NCBI RefSeq assembly: GCF_008370045.1
Contig: NZ_VOBN01000012.1
Span: 62,001-126,000, forward strand
Direction: 5' to 3'
Length of the DNA stretch: 64,000 bases
From: Pseudomonas sp. ANT_J12
GTDB lineage: Bacteria > Pseudomonadota > Gammaproteobacteria > Pseudomonadales > Pseudomonadaceae
Part shown: piece by piece, positions 12,077 to 21,264 of the stretch
How positions within the stretch are numbered: position 1 is the first letter of the stretch
How the letters are laid out: each line of letters begins with the position of its first letter
Notes under the pieces: generated by a model
What the model was told of the DNA's origin: nothing
What the model saw: only the letters and a program-made list of their open reading frames with translations
The model's database searches: none
Translations under genes and position numbers: made by a program

Positions 12077-12928
12077 TTGCGGATAGGAATATTAGGTGGT
12101 TCCAGCCTCTTGGGTGAACGCGCACTGCCATTGCTGGCACAAGCTGGCATTCAGGTAACCGCCTTTACTCGGGGGCTACCCAAAGCTTCCTGCCCCGGAG
12201 CTACCTGGAAAAATGCTGACCACTGGCACGGGCTGGAACTGGACACCTTCCTGTCATTTGCTCCCCTCTGGGTTTTACCGGACTACCTTGGGCGCCTCGC
12301 CAGCACAAACGTCAAGCGCGTTATCGTCTTGTCATCCACGAGTCGCTTTACCAAAGAAGCATCGCCTGACGCCCAAGAAAGGGTCTTGGCGCAGCGCTTG
12401 ATAAGTGCAGAAGAGCATCTCGAGAAATGGGCGATCGAACGACAAATCGAATGGGTGATCCTGCGACCGACAATGATCTACGGACATGGGCGCGACAAAA
12501 ACATTACTGAAGTAGCACGCTTCATTCAACGTTTCGGATTCTTCCCGCTGATCGGTGGCAGTACCGGATTGCGCCAGCCGGTACATAGTGATGACGTGGT
12601 TCAGGCGTGTCTGTCAGCCATTGGAATTCCTGACCTGCAAAGTGGCGGTTACAACCTTTCAGGGGGAGAAATCTTGCCTTATCACGCAATGGTGAGACGA
12701 ATATTCCAGGCTCAGGGACGTCCGGAGCGAACACTGGCCCTCTCCGCGAAGACATTGAGCATGGTTGTTTCGATCATGCGGTGCCTGCCACGCTACCGGC
12801 ATCTTTCAAGCGCGCTGGTGGAGCGCATGAACCAGAATTTGGTATTTGACCATACGGACGCCAGTGATCGGCTTGGCTTTTCTCCCAGACCGTTTCATTT
12901 GACACTCGAAGACTTGCCAGGACATTGA
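12077..12928 (+). CDS. NAD(P)-dependent sugar epimerase/reductase-like (extended SDR)
   Basis: 283-aa extended short-chain dehydrogenase-like protein, probably acting on a nucleotide- or lipid-linked sugar. The N-terminal Rossmann motif is GILGGSSLLGERAL; VIVLSSTSRF precedes the catalytic region; LRPTMIYGHGRD is the typical post-catalytic RPxxIYG motif; and GLRQPVHSDDVVQAC is the substrate-domain HxxD motif. The classical YxxxK is not obvious, so catalysis may differ or be absent. TTG start 1 bp after the upstream glycosyltransferase stop. Convergent with the minus-strand block. Confidence 0.78.
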   Translation: MRIGILGGSSLLGERALPLLAQAGIQVTAFTRGLPKASCPGATWKNADHWHGLELDTFLSFAPLWVLPDYLGRLASTNVKRVIVLSSTSRFTKEASPDAQERVLAQRLISAEEHLEKWAIERQIEWVILRPTMIYGHGRDKNITEVARFIQRFGFFPLIGGSTGLRQPVHSDDVVQACLSAIGIPDLQSGGYNLSGGEILPYHAMVRRIFQAQGRPERTLALSAKTLSMVVSIMRCLPRYRHLSSALVERMNQNLVFDHTDASDRLGFSPRPFHLTLEDLPGH

Positions 12929-12999
12929 AATCACATTTAGCAACGGGCCTTCCGGTCTCTGCCTGACTCAGCCCCTGGAACATCTGATCAAGGTGTGGT

Positions 13000-15177
13000 T
13001 TACCCCCTCCCAGTCTTTTCCGGAACAAGCTCGTCGCGATGAACGTGGGCTTGCCAGGCTCCCCATTTGCTTTCGAAGTACGCCTGGTTTTTGTCCCAGA
13101 GTGCTTGATATTCGCCACTGGCGATCAGCTTCCTGAACGATGCCTGCCCGTAATGATGGATAAACGCATCTTCGGCACAGACCGTTCGGTAGCCACTAGC
13201 CTGCACGCGACGACTGTAGTCGTCATCCTCGAACATACCGATACCGAATGCCTCATCCAGAAAACCGACCTCATCCAGGACATCCCTGCGAAAGGCAACA
13301 CAAAACATGGCGAGCATCGAAATATCGAACAGCCGTCCCTTGTGAGCTTCGGTGTAACCATCTGCAAAGTCTTGCATCTGTTGAATATCGGTGTAGGAAA
13401 CTTTGATTTTCGCTTCGTTTCCTACAGCGTTTGTGACCGGTCCGACCAAGCCAATACTTGAGTCTCTTAAATGATGGACTAACGGGTCCAGCCATCCTTT
13501 AGGAACCACAGTGTCATTATTGAGCAGCAGCAGAATGTCGCCATTGGCTTCTCGCAAGCCTTGATTGTTGGCGGCAGCAAACCCCCGGTTTTCCGGGTTC
13601 AGGATGATCTTAACCGACGGCACTTCTTGACGCAGGCGCTCAAGATAGTCACACGTGCCATCGTCAGAGCCATTGTCGACAACAATGAGCTGGTAGTTGG
13701 GCCACGTCGTATTACGCAGAATACTGTTTACACATTGAACCGTCAGATTGAAATTGTTGTACGTAATGACCACGACGGAGACTTTTTCGTACAGATCGAC
13801 GATGGCAAGTTGCATGCTATTGAATCGATCCTTCCAGTCATTGGCACGGGCGAGCTCAACTCGCCTTTTGTACATGGCAAGATCGCACTCAGCCAAAGCG
13901 CACTCTATCTGTTCGATGAACTCATCGACCCCGGTTGCGAAGTACAGCAGATCCTTATAGACGCTAATTTCTTTGAGCGGAGTGGATACCACCGGCTTGC
14001 CCGCACTGATGTACTCATAAAACTTCACCGGATCGACCGCGTGCGTCACGTTGTAGAGCCGGAAGGGGATCAGGCAGGCATCGAAATGGTCCAGATAAAG
14101 TGGCATTTGCGAGTAAGGCTTCCTGCCCAGCAACTGCACATTGGGCTTGTGCTCAAGGCCCGCCAGATCTTCGACGAAAATATCCCCCACCAGAATGAAA
14201 TTCCACTCTGGTCGCCTGTCCGCCAACGCCGCCAACAATGGATAATCCAGCCATTGCGCCAAGGCACCATAGTAGCCAATCACAGGCCCGGTAAGTCCAC
14301 TCAGCACTTCATTGGCAAAACAGTGTTGCTGGAAAAAAGCGAAATCTACTGCATTTCTGACCAGCAAGCATCGCGCGTTACAGGCGCACCACTTCTGATA
14401 AAGCGAGGCGGCAGAAACGGTCACCAGATCAGCCTGGGCAACCAGGATCTTCTCCTCACTCAGTAGCTGTTCGCCGATGTTCGGAAAGCCGTCCCAGTCA
14501 TCCATACAGTCATAGTGGATTCGCCAGCCATGCGCGGATCGCAGACTGAGTGCCAACGGGCTCCAGTAAGCAATGTGAATCATCAAGAGAGCGCTTTTTA
14601 TCTGCATGTCGGCTACTAGCGCAGCAACGGCTCGCAGGTAAATCCGGTTATTCTCAGGCGTCACTATTTTTTCGTAATACTCCTCTTGGACATCGCGCTG
14701 CAGTGCCACCTCAAAAATATTCGGTGCTACGGACGTCAACCTATAGAGCTGTCCTTGTTCAGGCACACTGGATGGGACGACATAAAACACCCGATAACCA
14801 TTGTGCGCAAATTGACTCATCAACTGCTGTGGTCGCTGGAATCGTGCGGCCCAATCGATATTGGCGAAGCAGAGAATATCCAGGCGCCCTGCCGTTACGA
14901 AATCCGGGGCCACCTCAGGCATCAGTAACGGCTCTGGTGCTGCGGGGTACACGATTGCGCCCACCGTCTCGGGCAGATTTTGCCTAGTTGTAAAACCATA
15001 ACGCATCAGCCGGACAAGAGAGCGCAGTGGTCGGGTGATGCGCCACGAGCGAGTATTTTGCAGAAAGTCGATCTTTGCCAGCGCGGTATCGCGTTCATTG
15101 ATGGCTGAATCTCGCTGGGCCAAGGCCGCGTCGCGGTCGATCAAGATGCTATCGAGCTCAGCCATGTGGGTACCCAT
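13000..15177 (-). CDS. Two-domain glycosyltransferase (TuaH/GT4-like + GT2) with coiled-coil N-terminus
   Basis: 725-aa protein with three parts. Residues 1-60 are a short coiled coil with heptads (RDAALAQRDSAINERDTALAK) ending in SWRITRPLR. Residues about 95-435 are a GT-B-like domain (FQRPQQLMSQF, HYDCMDDWDGF, IGYYGALAQWLD, DPVKFYEYISAGKPVVST). Residues about 440-690 are a GT2 domain (VSVVVITYNNFNLT, IVVDNGSDDGT, LLLNNDTVV, GMFEDDDYSRRVQ). The last 150 residues closely resemble the plus-strand protein at 22202. Start uncertain: ATG at 15177 or 15165, both overlapping the end of the upstream oxygenase gene. Third gene of a minus-strand operon headed by the Wzt fusion. Likely makes two consecutive linkages of the exported glycan. 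Confidence 0.85.
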   Translation of the reverse strand: MGTHMAELDSILIDRDAALAQRDSAINERDTALAKIDFLQNTRSWRITRPLRSLVRLMRYGFTTRQNLPETVGAIVYPAAPEPLLMPEVAPDFVTAGRLDILCFANIDWAARFQRPQQLMSQFAHNGYRVFYVVPSSVPEQGQLYRLTSVAPNIFEVALQRDVQEEYYEKIVTPENNRIYLRAVAALVADMQIKSALLMIHIAYWSPLALSLRSAHGWRIHYDCMDDWDGFPNIGEQLLSEEKILVAQADLVTVSAASLYQKWCACNARCLLVRNAVDFAFFQQHCFANEVLSGLTGPVIGYYGALAQWLDYPLLAALADRRPEWNFILVGDIFVEDLAGLEHKPNVQLLGRKPYSQMPLYLDHFDACLIPFRLYNVTHAVDPVKFYEYISAGKPVVSTPLKEISVYKDLLYFATGVDEFIEQIECALAECDLAMYKRRVELARANDWKDRFNSMQLAIVDLYEKVSVVVITYNNFNLTVQCVNSILRNTTWPNYQLIVVDNGSDDGTCDYLERLRQEVPSVKIILNPENRGFAAANNQGLREANGDILLLLNNDTVVPKGWLDPLVHHLRDSSIGLVGPVTNAVGNEAKIKVSYTDIQQMQDFADGYTEAHKGRLFDISMLAMFCVAFRRDVLDEVGFLDEAFGIGMFEDDDYSRRVQASGYRTVCAEDAFIHHYGQASFRKLIASGEYQALWDKNQAYFESKWGAWQAHVHRDELVPEKTGRG

Positions 15178-15844
15178 GCAACAGAGTAGTGTCGCCCTGC
15201 GACCACATGGAGCTGACGGAGCCAGGGCGATAGAACGTTGCAGTCAAGCTGCGGCGTGAGGAACTGCAGCCGCCCACCACCTGCGAGACGGCATGCCAGG
15301 AGTTATCCGAGCGCACCAGGATCGCCGAGTTGCCAACCAGGGGTTCAATCTCGGCAGCGACAGAGGCGGGATCATTGCTGTGTAAAATATTCAGGCAACC
15401 GCCGTCGTTGCGGTTCCATGACTCATTGAAATACAGGATATGGGTGACCAATTTGTCTGGCAGATCCGGATGGGCTCCCAGGCTGGCGCCAGGTCCGTAA
15501 TGAAACACGTTGACCTCCATCGGCACATTGCGCAGATCGATCCCCGTCAGTCGCGACATGGCGTCCCGATAGTCAGCCGAACCAAGATCTTGCGCCAGAC
15601 TCAGCCACGCTTCGCTCAGCTCTTCGGGAAAAGCAATGGTATTAGTCCCCATGCCCACCAAGGCACGAGCCTCATAGTCATAATTTTTTTCGCCCCCGTA
15701 ACCACTCACTGTCTTGAAGTGATCATGGGGAAAAGACTGTGCCAACGCTGCGGCATCCTTGACTGAATACAGACTACCGATTTCAGCCCATGAGAAAGGG
15801 TGAGCCTTTAGAGCGGCGGGCTTGAGACGAGAGAGATCTAACAT
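15158..15844 (-). CDS. 2-oxoglutarate/Fe(II)-dependent oxygenase
   Basis: 228-aa double-stranded beta-helix oxygenase of the prolyl-4-hydroxylase-like type, predicted cytosolic. Iron ligands are visible as His125-x-Asp127 (LGAHPDLPD) and His184 (NSWHAVS), with Arg197/198 (SRRSLTATFYR) placed to bind 2-oxoglutarate. DGGCLNIL is the typical strand between them. The ATG overlaps the stop of the Wzt fusion (TAATG), so it is translated with it. In this setting it may hydroxylate a sugar or acyl group on the glycan, but no substrate can be read from sequence. Confidence 0.85.
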   Translation of the reverse strand: MLDLSRLKPAALKAHPFSWAEIGSLYSVKDAAALAQSFPHDHFKTVSGYGGEKNYDYEARALVGMGTNTIAFPEELSEAWLSLAQDLGSADYRDAMSRLTGIDLRNVPMEVNVFHYGPGASLGAHPDLPDKLVTHILYFNESWNRNDGGCLNILHSNDPASVAAEIEPLVGNSAILVRSDNSWHAVSQVVGGCSSSRRSLTATFYRPGSVSSMWSQGDTTLLHGYPHG

Positions 15845-18570
15845 TATTTTTTCTTATTCGCTGCCAGGTTTCTGATGCCACGCGCGATGGAGCGCAGTGG
15901 TGCGGTCATTCGGAATGAACTGGAATTTTGCAATTCAAGAACCCTAGCATCACTTAGTACTAGCTGCTGACTGAGCTGAAAAATCCGTTGTTGCTGAGCC
16001 AGCTCTTGTATTGGCAGGTTTTGCGCTGGATTGATGATCTCAGGTACGACGGGGTGTACCGGACATTCAGCTTGCGATGCATCACTGCCCTCGACTGCTG
16101 CTTCGAGCAGATTCGGCAGATTTTGCAAAAATGCGCCCAACACTGGCTGGGACGAGGTTTTGCCCTGGCGAATGATCGCAGCGACCCGATCCCAGTGCTC
16201 AACCAACTTATCCGCCGCTGCGCGAGCCGCGGGCGATGGACTGGTTTTCCCCACACGCGAAATAAACCATTGAGGGTCGACGGTCACCACGTCCGGCAAC
16301 GCATGGAGTGAGTCGAATTCAGCCAGCGCCGTGTATTTGCCCGTTGTCAGATCCGCCGAGCAAAACACCGGGACGCCAAACGCCAGTGCGGTTATCGCCA
16401 GATGGTAGCTATGTCCGATCACGGCTTGCGCCTGACTGAGAATTTCAGCCATCAGCAAAGGCTGCGGCCAAAACGACAAGGTGATGGCATGGGGTAGGCG
16501 CTTGGCAATGATTGATGGATCGTCACCCAGAACGGGGCCAATCGGAATAACCAGAAACCGATAGTGCTGGAACGCCTCAGGGTAGTCTTCGAACAGCTGT
16601 ACAAAGGATTCCACCACGTGAATGGCGTGAATCACGATATATGGCCCGGTCAGCCCTGTTTGCTCACGCAGGCGAGTGAATTCACTGGAGGGTTGCTGCT
16701 CATCGATCAAGCGGGGCAAGCCAAACGCGGTATCAGGCAATACTTCGATCTCGGCCTGGTGAGTGAGCGCGCCAAGGGCATCACGTGACAAAGCGTCGCG
16801 TACTCGCACGTACTGGCTTTGCTCAAGGGCCATCGTCAATAGCGGCCTGGCCCAGGTGGGAATACTGTTGCAATGCATCCCGGGGGAATTCCACATTACC
16901 GGGACCGCATGCTGTAAGGCGATTAGCGCAGGTGTAAGCCAATAGCCCGTAGGGTGATGGATGTCGCGGGTTGTCGGGCCATAGCCATGGGCAACGACTT
17001 TATCGAAGCGGATGAGAAAACCACCGCCGATCAGAACGCCATCCAGGCTACCGGCAATACTCGGCAGTTCCGTCAGTGACGTCACCGTATACGGCCATTC
17101 AGGTTGGGTTTTCGCATTGTAGGAAAAACGATGCAGGTTAACTGAGCCCAGACGCTGAGCCAGCTCCGCTTCGGCAATGATCGGAAACAACAGATCGCCG
17201 TAGTTTTCTACGTCAAAGGTACCGAATATAGCAACCTGCCACGCGGGCTCGTTTATGTGCTCTGCCAAAACCTCACTCTCCTTGAGTCCGCCCTCGGGAA
17301 GTCGATCGACATTGAGTAGCTTTTCACTCGGCCGAGGGCTGACACTCTGCAGGCCCAGATTAACCATGCCCAGAAAGTCTCTTTGGTTCGGCAACATATC
17401 GAACGCCAACGGCGCTACCTGCTTCTCGATCAATTGCGAGGTGTCTTCAGTCACTCCGTGCAGGAGCTTCAGGGTGACGTGGTAGCGACCCGCCGCGAGG
17501 TTGGCCGGGAAGCGCACGGTGATCGCTGTACGCCGCCAACCATTTTCGACGGGGCCAGCCTGCAGCGCAAAATTCGCCCCACCAATCACCAGCAGCCTTG
17601 CCTCCTGGATGGTGAAACTGATGTTGGGTTGACTGATCGACTGATGAAGCAACGCCTCAACACGAATCTCAATGTCGTCGCCATACATGTAACTTGATGA
17701 AAGCTCCTGAGTGTTGGTGAAACAGGCAGAGCTGATGTGTCCCTCTTCGGTACCGAAAGCAATGCCGTCCTGGCCACCCATGAATGATTTGCGCGTAACC
17801 GGTATGACACCACCACTTGCCCATCGGCGTTGCTCGTCGCGCATATCGAGCAAGTACAACTCCGCCATTTCATCGGGCGCGCCGCTGGCTACTACCCGGC
17901 CTTCGCGCAAATAAATGACCCGATGGCAGAAACGTTTAACCATGCTCATGTCATGAGAGACGAACAACAGCGTCGTGCCTTTCGTGGTCAGCTCTTCCAG
18001 TCGATTCAGGCATTTGAACTGGAAGGATGCATCGCCGACAGAGAGGGCCTCATCGACGATCAGGATATCGGGCTCTACACAGACCGAAACAGCGAAGGCC
18101 AACCGTACCAGCATTCCACTGGAGTAGATTTTAATGGGCTGATCGATAAAGTCGCCGATATTGGCGAAGGCGATGATTTCATCAAAGCGAGCGTCGATTT
18201 CCGAGCGTTTCAAGCCCAGCACCGCCGCATTCATATAGACGTTTTCCCTGCCGGTGAACTCTGGATTGAAACCAGCCCCCAACTCAAGCAACGCAGCAAT
18301 CCGGCCATGCCCCCGGACACTGCCACGGGTTGGCATCAACGTCCCGCAAATCAGTTGCAACAACGTAGATTTGCCACTGCCATTACGACCGATGATACCG
18401 ACTGTCTCACCCTTTCCGACCGTCAGGGAAACATCGTCCAGGGCCCAAAACTCGCGATAAAAACGCTTCCTGCCACGCACCAACATCTGCAGCAGGCGGT
18501 CCTTGGGCGCATCATAAATTTGATAGCACTTGCTCAGGTTTTCGGCGCTGATGGCCATTTCAAACGACAT
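15844..18570 (-). CDS. Wzt-type ABC ATPase fused to polysaccharide pyruvyl transferase domain
   Basis: 908 residues with four parts. Residues 1-245 are an ABC ATPase of polysaccharide exporters (Walker A GRNGSGKST 61-69, signature YSSGMLVRLAF 149-159, Walker B ILIVDEAL, switch His in FVSHD). Residues about 265-400 are a Wzt C-terminal glycan-recognition-like beta domain. Residues about 445-800 match polysaccharide pyruvyl transferases (FDVENYGDLLF 453-462, VLIGGGF, IGHSYHLAITALAFGVPVFC 718-737). Residues 850-908 are a short coiled coil plus SFRMTAPLR and a Lys-rich end. Wzt proteins are normally 400-470 aa, so the fusion is unusual. It leads a minus-strand operon with the oxygenase and the long glycosyltransferase. 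The partner permease is presumably Wzm at 19164. Confidence 0.88.
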   Translation of the reverse strand: MSFEMAISAENLSKCYQIYDAPKDRLLQMLVRGRKRFYREFWALDDVSLTVGKGETVGIIGRNGSGKSTLLQLICGTLMPTRGSVRGHGRIAALLELGAGFNPEFTGRENVYMNAAVLGLKRSEIDARFDEIIAFANIGDFIDQPIKIYSSGMLVRLAFAVSVCVEPDILIVDEALSVGDASFQFKCLNRLEELTTKGTTLLFVSHDMSMVKRFCHRVIYLREGRVVASGAPDEMAELYLLDMRDEQRRWASGGVIPVTRKSFMGGQDGIAFGTEEGHISSACFTNTQELSSSYMYGDDIEIRVEALLHQSISQPNISFTIQEARLLVIGGANFALQAGPVENGWRRTAITVRFPANLAAGRYHVTLKLLHGVTEDTSQLIEKQVAPLAFDMLPNQRDFLGMVNLGLQSVSPRPSEKLLNVDRLPEGGLKESEVLAEHINEPAWQVAIFGTFDVENYGDLLFPIIAEAELAQRLGSVNLHRFSYNAKTQPEWPYTVTSLTELPSIAGSLDGVLIGGGFLIRFDKVVAHGYGPTTRDIHHPTGYWLTPALIALQHAVPVMWNSPGMHCNSIPTWARPLLTMALEQSQYVRVRDALSRDALGALTHQAEIEVLPDTAFGLPRLIDEQQPSSEFTRLREQTGLTGPYIVIHAIHVVESFVQLFEDYPEAFQHYRFLVIPIGPVLGDDPSIIAKRLPHAITLSFWPQPLLMAEILSQAQAVIGHSYHLAITALAFGVPVFCSADLTTGKYTALAEFDSLHALPDVVTVDPQWFISRVGKTSPSPAARAAADKLVEHWDRVAAIIRQGKTSSQPVLGAFLQNLPNLLEAAVEGSDASQAECPVHPVVPEIINPAQNLPIQELAQQQRIFQLSQQLVLSDARVLELQNSSSFRMTAPLRSIARGIRNLAANKKK

Positions 18571-19163
18571 CGGCTAAACCCTTCTGTGCGTCACTACCGT
18601 TATTTCGACGGCCCCTGAAAATAGTACTGAGCAGGGCGCTGCGAACTAGTTGAGCACAGACGCGATGAAAACACGATCTTCGCCCAGCCTCCTCTTCAGT
18701 TTGCCACTTACACCTAAAGAACGATCCCAAAATGATCCGGCACAATGAACTAGCGCACCTATCGCTGGCGTCAGTTAACTGACTAATACTCGGCACACCT
18801 GATCGCCCAACCCTCAAAAAAGGCTCTGCAGAAAAACGAGTTTTGATTGTAGGAAAAGTTCAGCACGCGTAATATCTCGCCCCCTCTACTAACGGAATCA
18901 GTAGTATCGAAAAAGGAAGTCGACAGCATCGGCAGGGGACCAGCCTGATAGCACAGCAAGTCAGCATGCAGTGCTACAAACGAACAGGTACACGGAGGTT
19001 GATTCGTTTTGAGTGGCTCGACAGTTAACATTGAATAATATTAGTTCGTCGCTTCACGTCGAATTCGCCACTACACCGAATAGATTTACATCTGGCCTAC
19101 CACTCCATGAGGACGTCGCTCAGGGAGCATGTGATCGACATCGCCTTAAGGATCAAGCAACCG
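18571..19163. other. Divergent intergenic region between two export transcription units
   Basis: About 590 bp between the minus-strand Wzt fusion and plus-strand Wzm, lower in GC than its neighbours. It must hold divergent promoters for both halves of the locus. No clear operator or coding sequence is supported. The wzm reading frame stays open up to an ATG at 19107. Confidence 0.5.
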
Positions 19164-19982
19164 ATGCAGCCGTTCAGCACTTCCCCCGCCGCCATGATCA
19201 AGAGTGTTCTGATCAATCGAAACTTGATCCATGTCTTGATCCGCAGAGAAGTGATCGGTCGCTATAAAGGCTCGATGCTCGGCATTTTCTGGTCGTTCTT
19301 CACGCCCGCGTTCATGCTGGTGGTCTACACGTTTGTATTCAGTGTTGTATTCAAGGCCCGCTGGGCTGGTGGCGGTGACTCCAAGAGTGAATTCGCCCTG
19401 GTACTGTTCGCTGGCCTGCTGGTATTCAACCTGTTTTCCGAATGCGTGAATCGTGCGCCGGGATTGGTATTGGCGAATACCAATTACGTCAAGAAAATTG
19501 TGTTCCCACTTGAAATACTGCCCCTCGTGTCGCTCGGTGCAGCCCTGTTCCACACGACTGTCAGCCTCCTGGCCTGGCTGGTTTTCTATGTCGTACTGTT
19601 CGGAATCCCACCGGTAACCATTCTTCTACTACCGCTGGTGCTTTTTCCCTTGGTATTGCTAACGCTGGGTATCTCCTGGTTTCTCGCCTCGATCAGCGTT
19701 TACCTGCGTGACATTGGCCAACTCATCGGCATTCTCACCACGGCGATGCTATTTCTTTCACCGATTTTCTATCCGCTTTCGACGCTTCCGGAAAGCTATC
19801 AAACCGTCTTGCAGGCAAACCCTCTAACCCTTCCAGTAGAAATGGCTCGCGATGTACTTTTCTGGGGCAAGACGCCGCAATGGGGCAGCCTGGCCGCTTA
19901 TTCGGCAGTGTCTGTATTCATTGCCTGGTCAGGCTTTACCTGGTTCCAGAAAACACGCAAAGGCTTTGCCGATGTCATCTGA
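19164..19982 (+). CDS. wzm: ABC-2 type polysaccharide export permease Wzm
   Basis: Inner-membrane channel subunit exporting undecaprenyl-linked glycan with Wzt. Six hydrophobic segments follow the family hallmark LIRREVIGRYKGSMLGIFWSFFTPAFMLVVYTFVFS near residue 25. The C-terminal half has SPIFYPLSTLPESYQ and NPLTLPVEMARD. From the ATG at 19164 (272 aa) the length fits Wzm; that ATG has AAGGA 11 bp upstream. The ATG at 19107 would add 19 residues. The stop overlaps the start of wzt by 11 bp, so permease and ATPase are co-translated. Confidence 0.92.
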   Translation: MQPFSTSPAAMIKSVLINRNLIHVLIRREVIGRYKGSMLGIFWSFFTPAFMLVVYTFVFSVVFKARWAGGGDSKSEFALVLFAGLLVFNLFSECVNRAPGLVLANTNYVKKIVFPLEILPLVSLGAALFHTTVSLLAWLVFYVVLFGIPPVTILLLPLVLFPLVLLTLGISWFLASISVYLRDIGQLIGILTTAMLFLSPIFYPLSTLPESYQTVLQANPLTLPVEMARDVLFWGKTPQWGSLAAYSAVSVFIAWSGFTWFQKTRKGFADVI

Positions 19983-21264
19983 AATTGTTATCCGTGTTGA
20001 ACAGCTCAGCAAACGCTATCACGTCTATGAAAAACCCGTTCACCGCCTGCTGCAGATGTTTTCAAGGCAGCGCAAGCAGTACTTCAAGGTTTTCCCTGTA
20101 CTGAACGACGTGAGCTTCGAGATAAAAAAAGGCGAAACGGTGGGCATCATCGGCCGCAATGGCAGCGGCAAGTCAACGTTGCTGCAGATGATCTGCGGCA
20201 CGCTGAACCCAAGCAGCGGCCAGGTCACCACCCACGGTCGTATCGCTGCATTGCTGGAGCTTGGGTCTGGATTCAATCCTGAGTTCACGGGGCGTGAGAA
20301 CATCTATCTCAACGGTGCGATGCTGGGCCTCAGCACTGCAGAGATCAACGAGCGCTATGCCGCCATCGAAACCTTCGCTGAAATTGGCGAATACATTGAA
20401 CAACCGGTCAAGAGCTATTCCAGCGGCATGTACGTCCGCCTGGCGTTTGCAATTCAAGCCAACATCGACCCTGAAATCCTGATTGTCGACGAAGCGCTCG
20501 CGGTCGGTGATGCCCATTTCGTCCATCGCTGCATGGACCGCCTGCATCAACTCCAGGAACGAGGAACTTCCATCCTGCTCGTGACCCACGACAGCATGCT
20601 GGTCAAACGCTTCTGTGATCGCGCGATATGGCTGCATCAAGGCAAAGTGCAAAGCATCGGCGCAGCCAACGGCGTGGTTGATGACTACCTGGCGTGGCTC
20701 TTTCAAATGCCCGTCGCCAGTGAAACAAAGAGCCTTGAGCCAGCGACCCGCTTGCAGGCGGGCAACGACGAAGAACACATTGCAAATATCGACAGGCGCC
20801 TGGGCGATCAGCGCTGCCAGATAATTGGTGCACGTCTGTACGATAAAGACAGAAACCCGACCGACGAGGTACAAGGTGGTTCTGATGTCATCCTCAGATT
20901 CACCGCGACAAACGTCAGCTTGCCCCATGAACATTCACTGGTATTCGGCTACATCGTCAGGAACTTCAGAGGCGAGGAAATCGCGGCGACCAACACGCGG
21001 CTCGAAGGCATGGCCGCGGAACGATTCACGACCCTCGGCGAGCGCATTACGGTCGAAGCGCGAATCCACATTCCTCTGCTACATCCAGGGCACTACTCGA
21101 TCAGCGTCGGCACCTCCTATGAACAGGACGGCGAGCTGCAACTGATAGTAGCCGACCGAATTATCAACGCGATCGTCTTCAGCGTAAGTTGCCACAAGAA
21201 AATCAGCACCATGACCTGTTTCGATACCGAGTTCAGCCTTCAGCGAGCGCCGCAATGTTCATAA
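19972..21264 (+). CDS. wzt: ABC transporter ATP-binding protein Wzt
   Basis: ATPase subunit of the O-antigen/capsule-type exporter, 430 aa from the ATG at 19972. Walker A (GRNGSGKST), signature (YSSGMYVRLAF), Walker B (ILIVDEALAVGDAHF) and switch His (LVTHD) are all intact. The C-terminal about 145 residues form a Wzt_C-like beta sandwich (VILRFTATNVS...VFGYIVRNFRGEEIAATNT) that in characterised systems binds the finished chain. It overlaps wzm upstream and the sulfotransferase downstream. It is a close relative of the N-terminal half of the 908-aa fusion protein, so the locus has two ATPases for a single visible permease. Confidence 0.93.
   Translation: MSSEIVIRVEQLSKRYHVYEKPVHRLLQMFSRQRKQYFKVFPVLNDVSFEIKKGETVGIIGRNGSGKSTLLQMICGTLNPSSGQVTTHGRIAALLELGSGFNPEFTGRENIYLNGAMLGLSTAEINERYAAIETFAEIGEYIEQPVKSYSSGMYVRLAFAIQANIDPEILIVDEALAVGDAHFVHRCMDRLHQLQERGTSILLVTHDSMLVKRFCDRAIWLHQGKVQSIGAANGVVDDYLAWLFQMPVASETKSLEPATRLQAGNDEEHIANIDRRLGDQRCQIIGARLYDKDRNPTDEVQGGSDVILRFTATNVSLPHEHSLVFGYIVRNFRGEEIAATNTRLEGMAAERFTTLGERITVEARIHIPLLHPGHYSISVGTSYEQDGELQLIVADRIINAIVFSVSCHKKISTMTCFDTEFSLQRAPQCS

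Noticed and set aside
13561..14466. 301-codon plus-strand frame opposite the long glycosyltransferase
   Set aside because: No ribosome site or family; the minus-strand glycosyltransferase domains fully explain the region.
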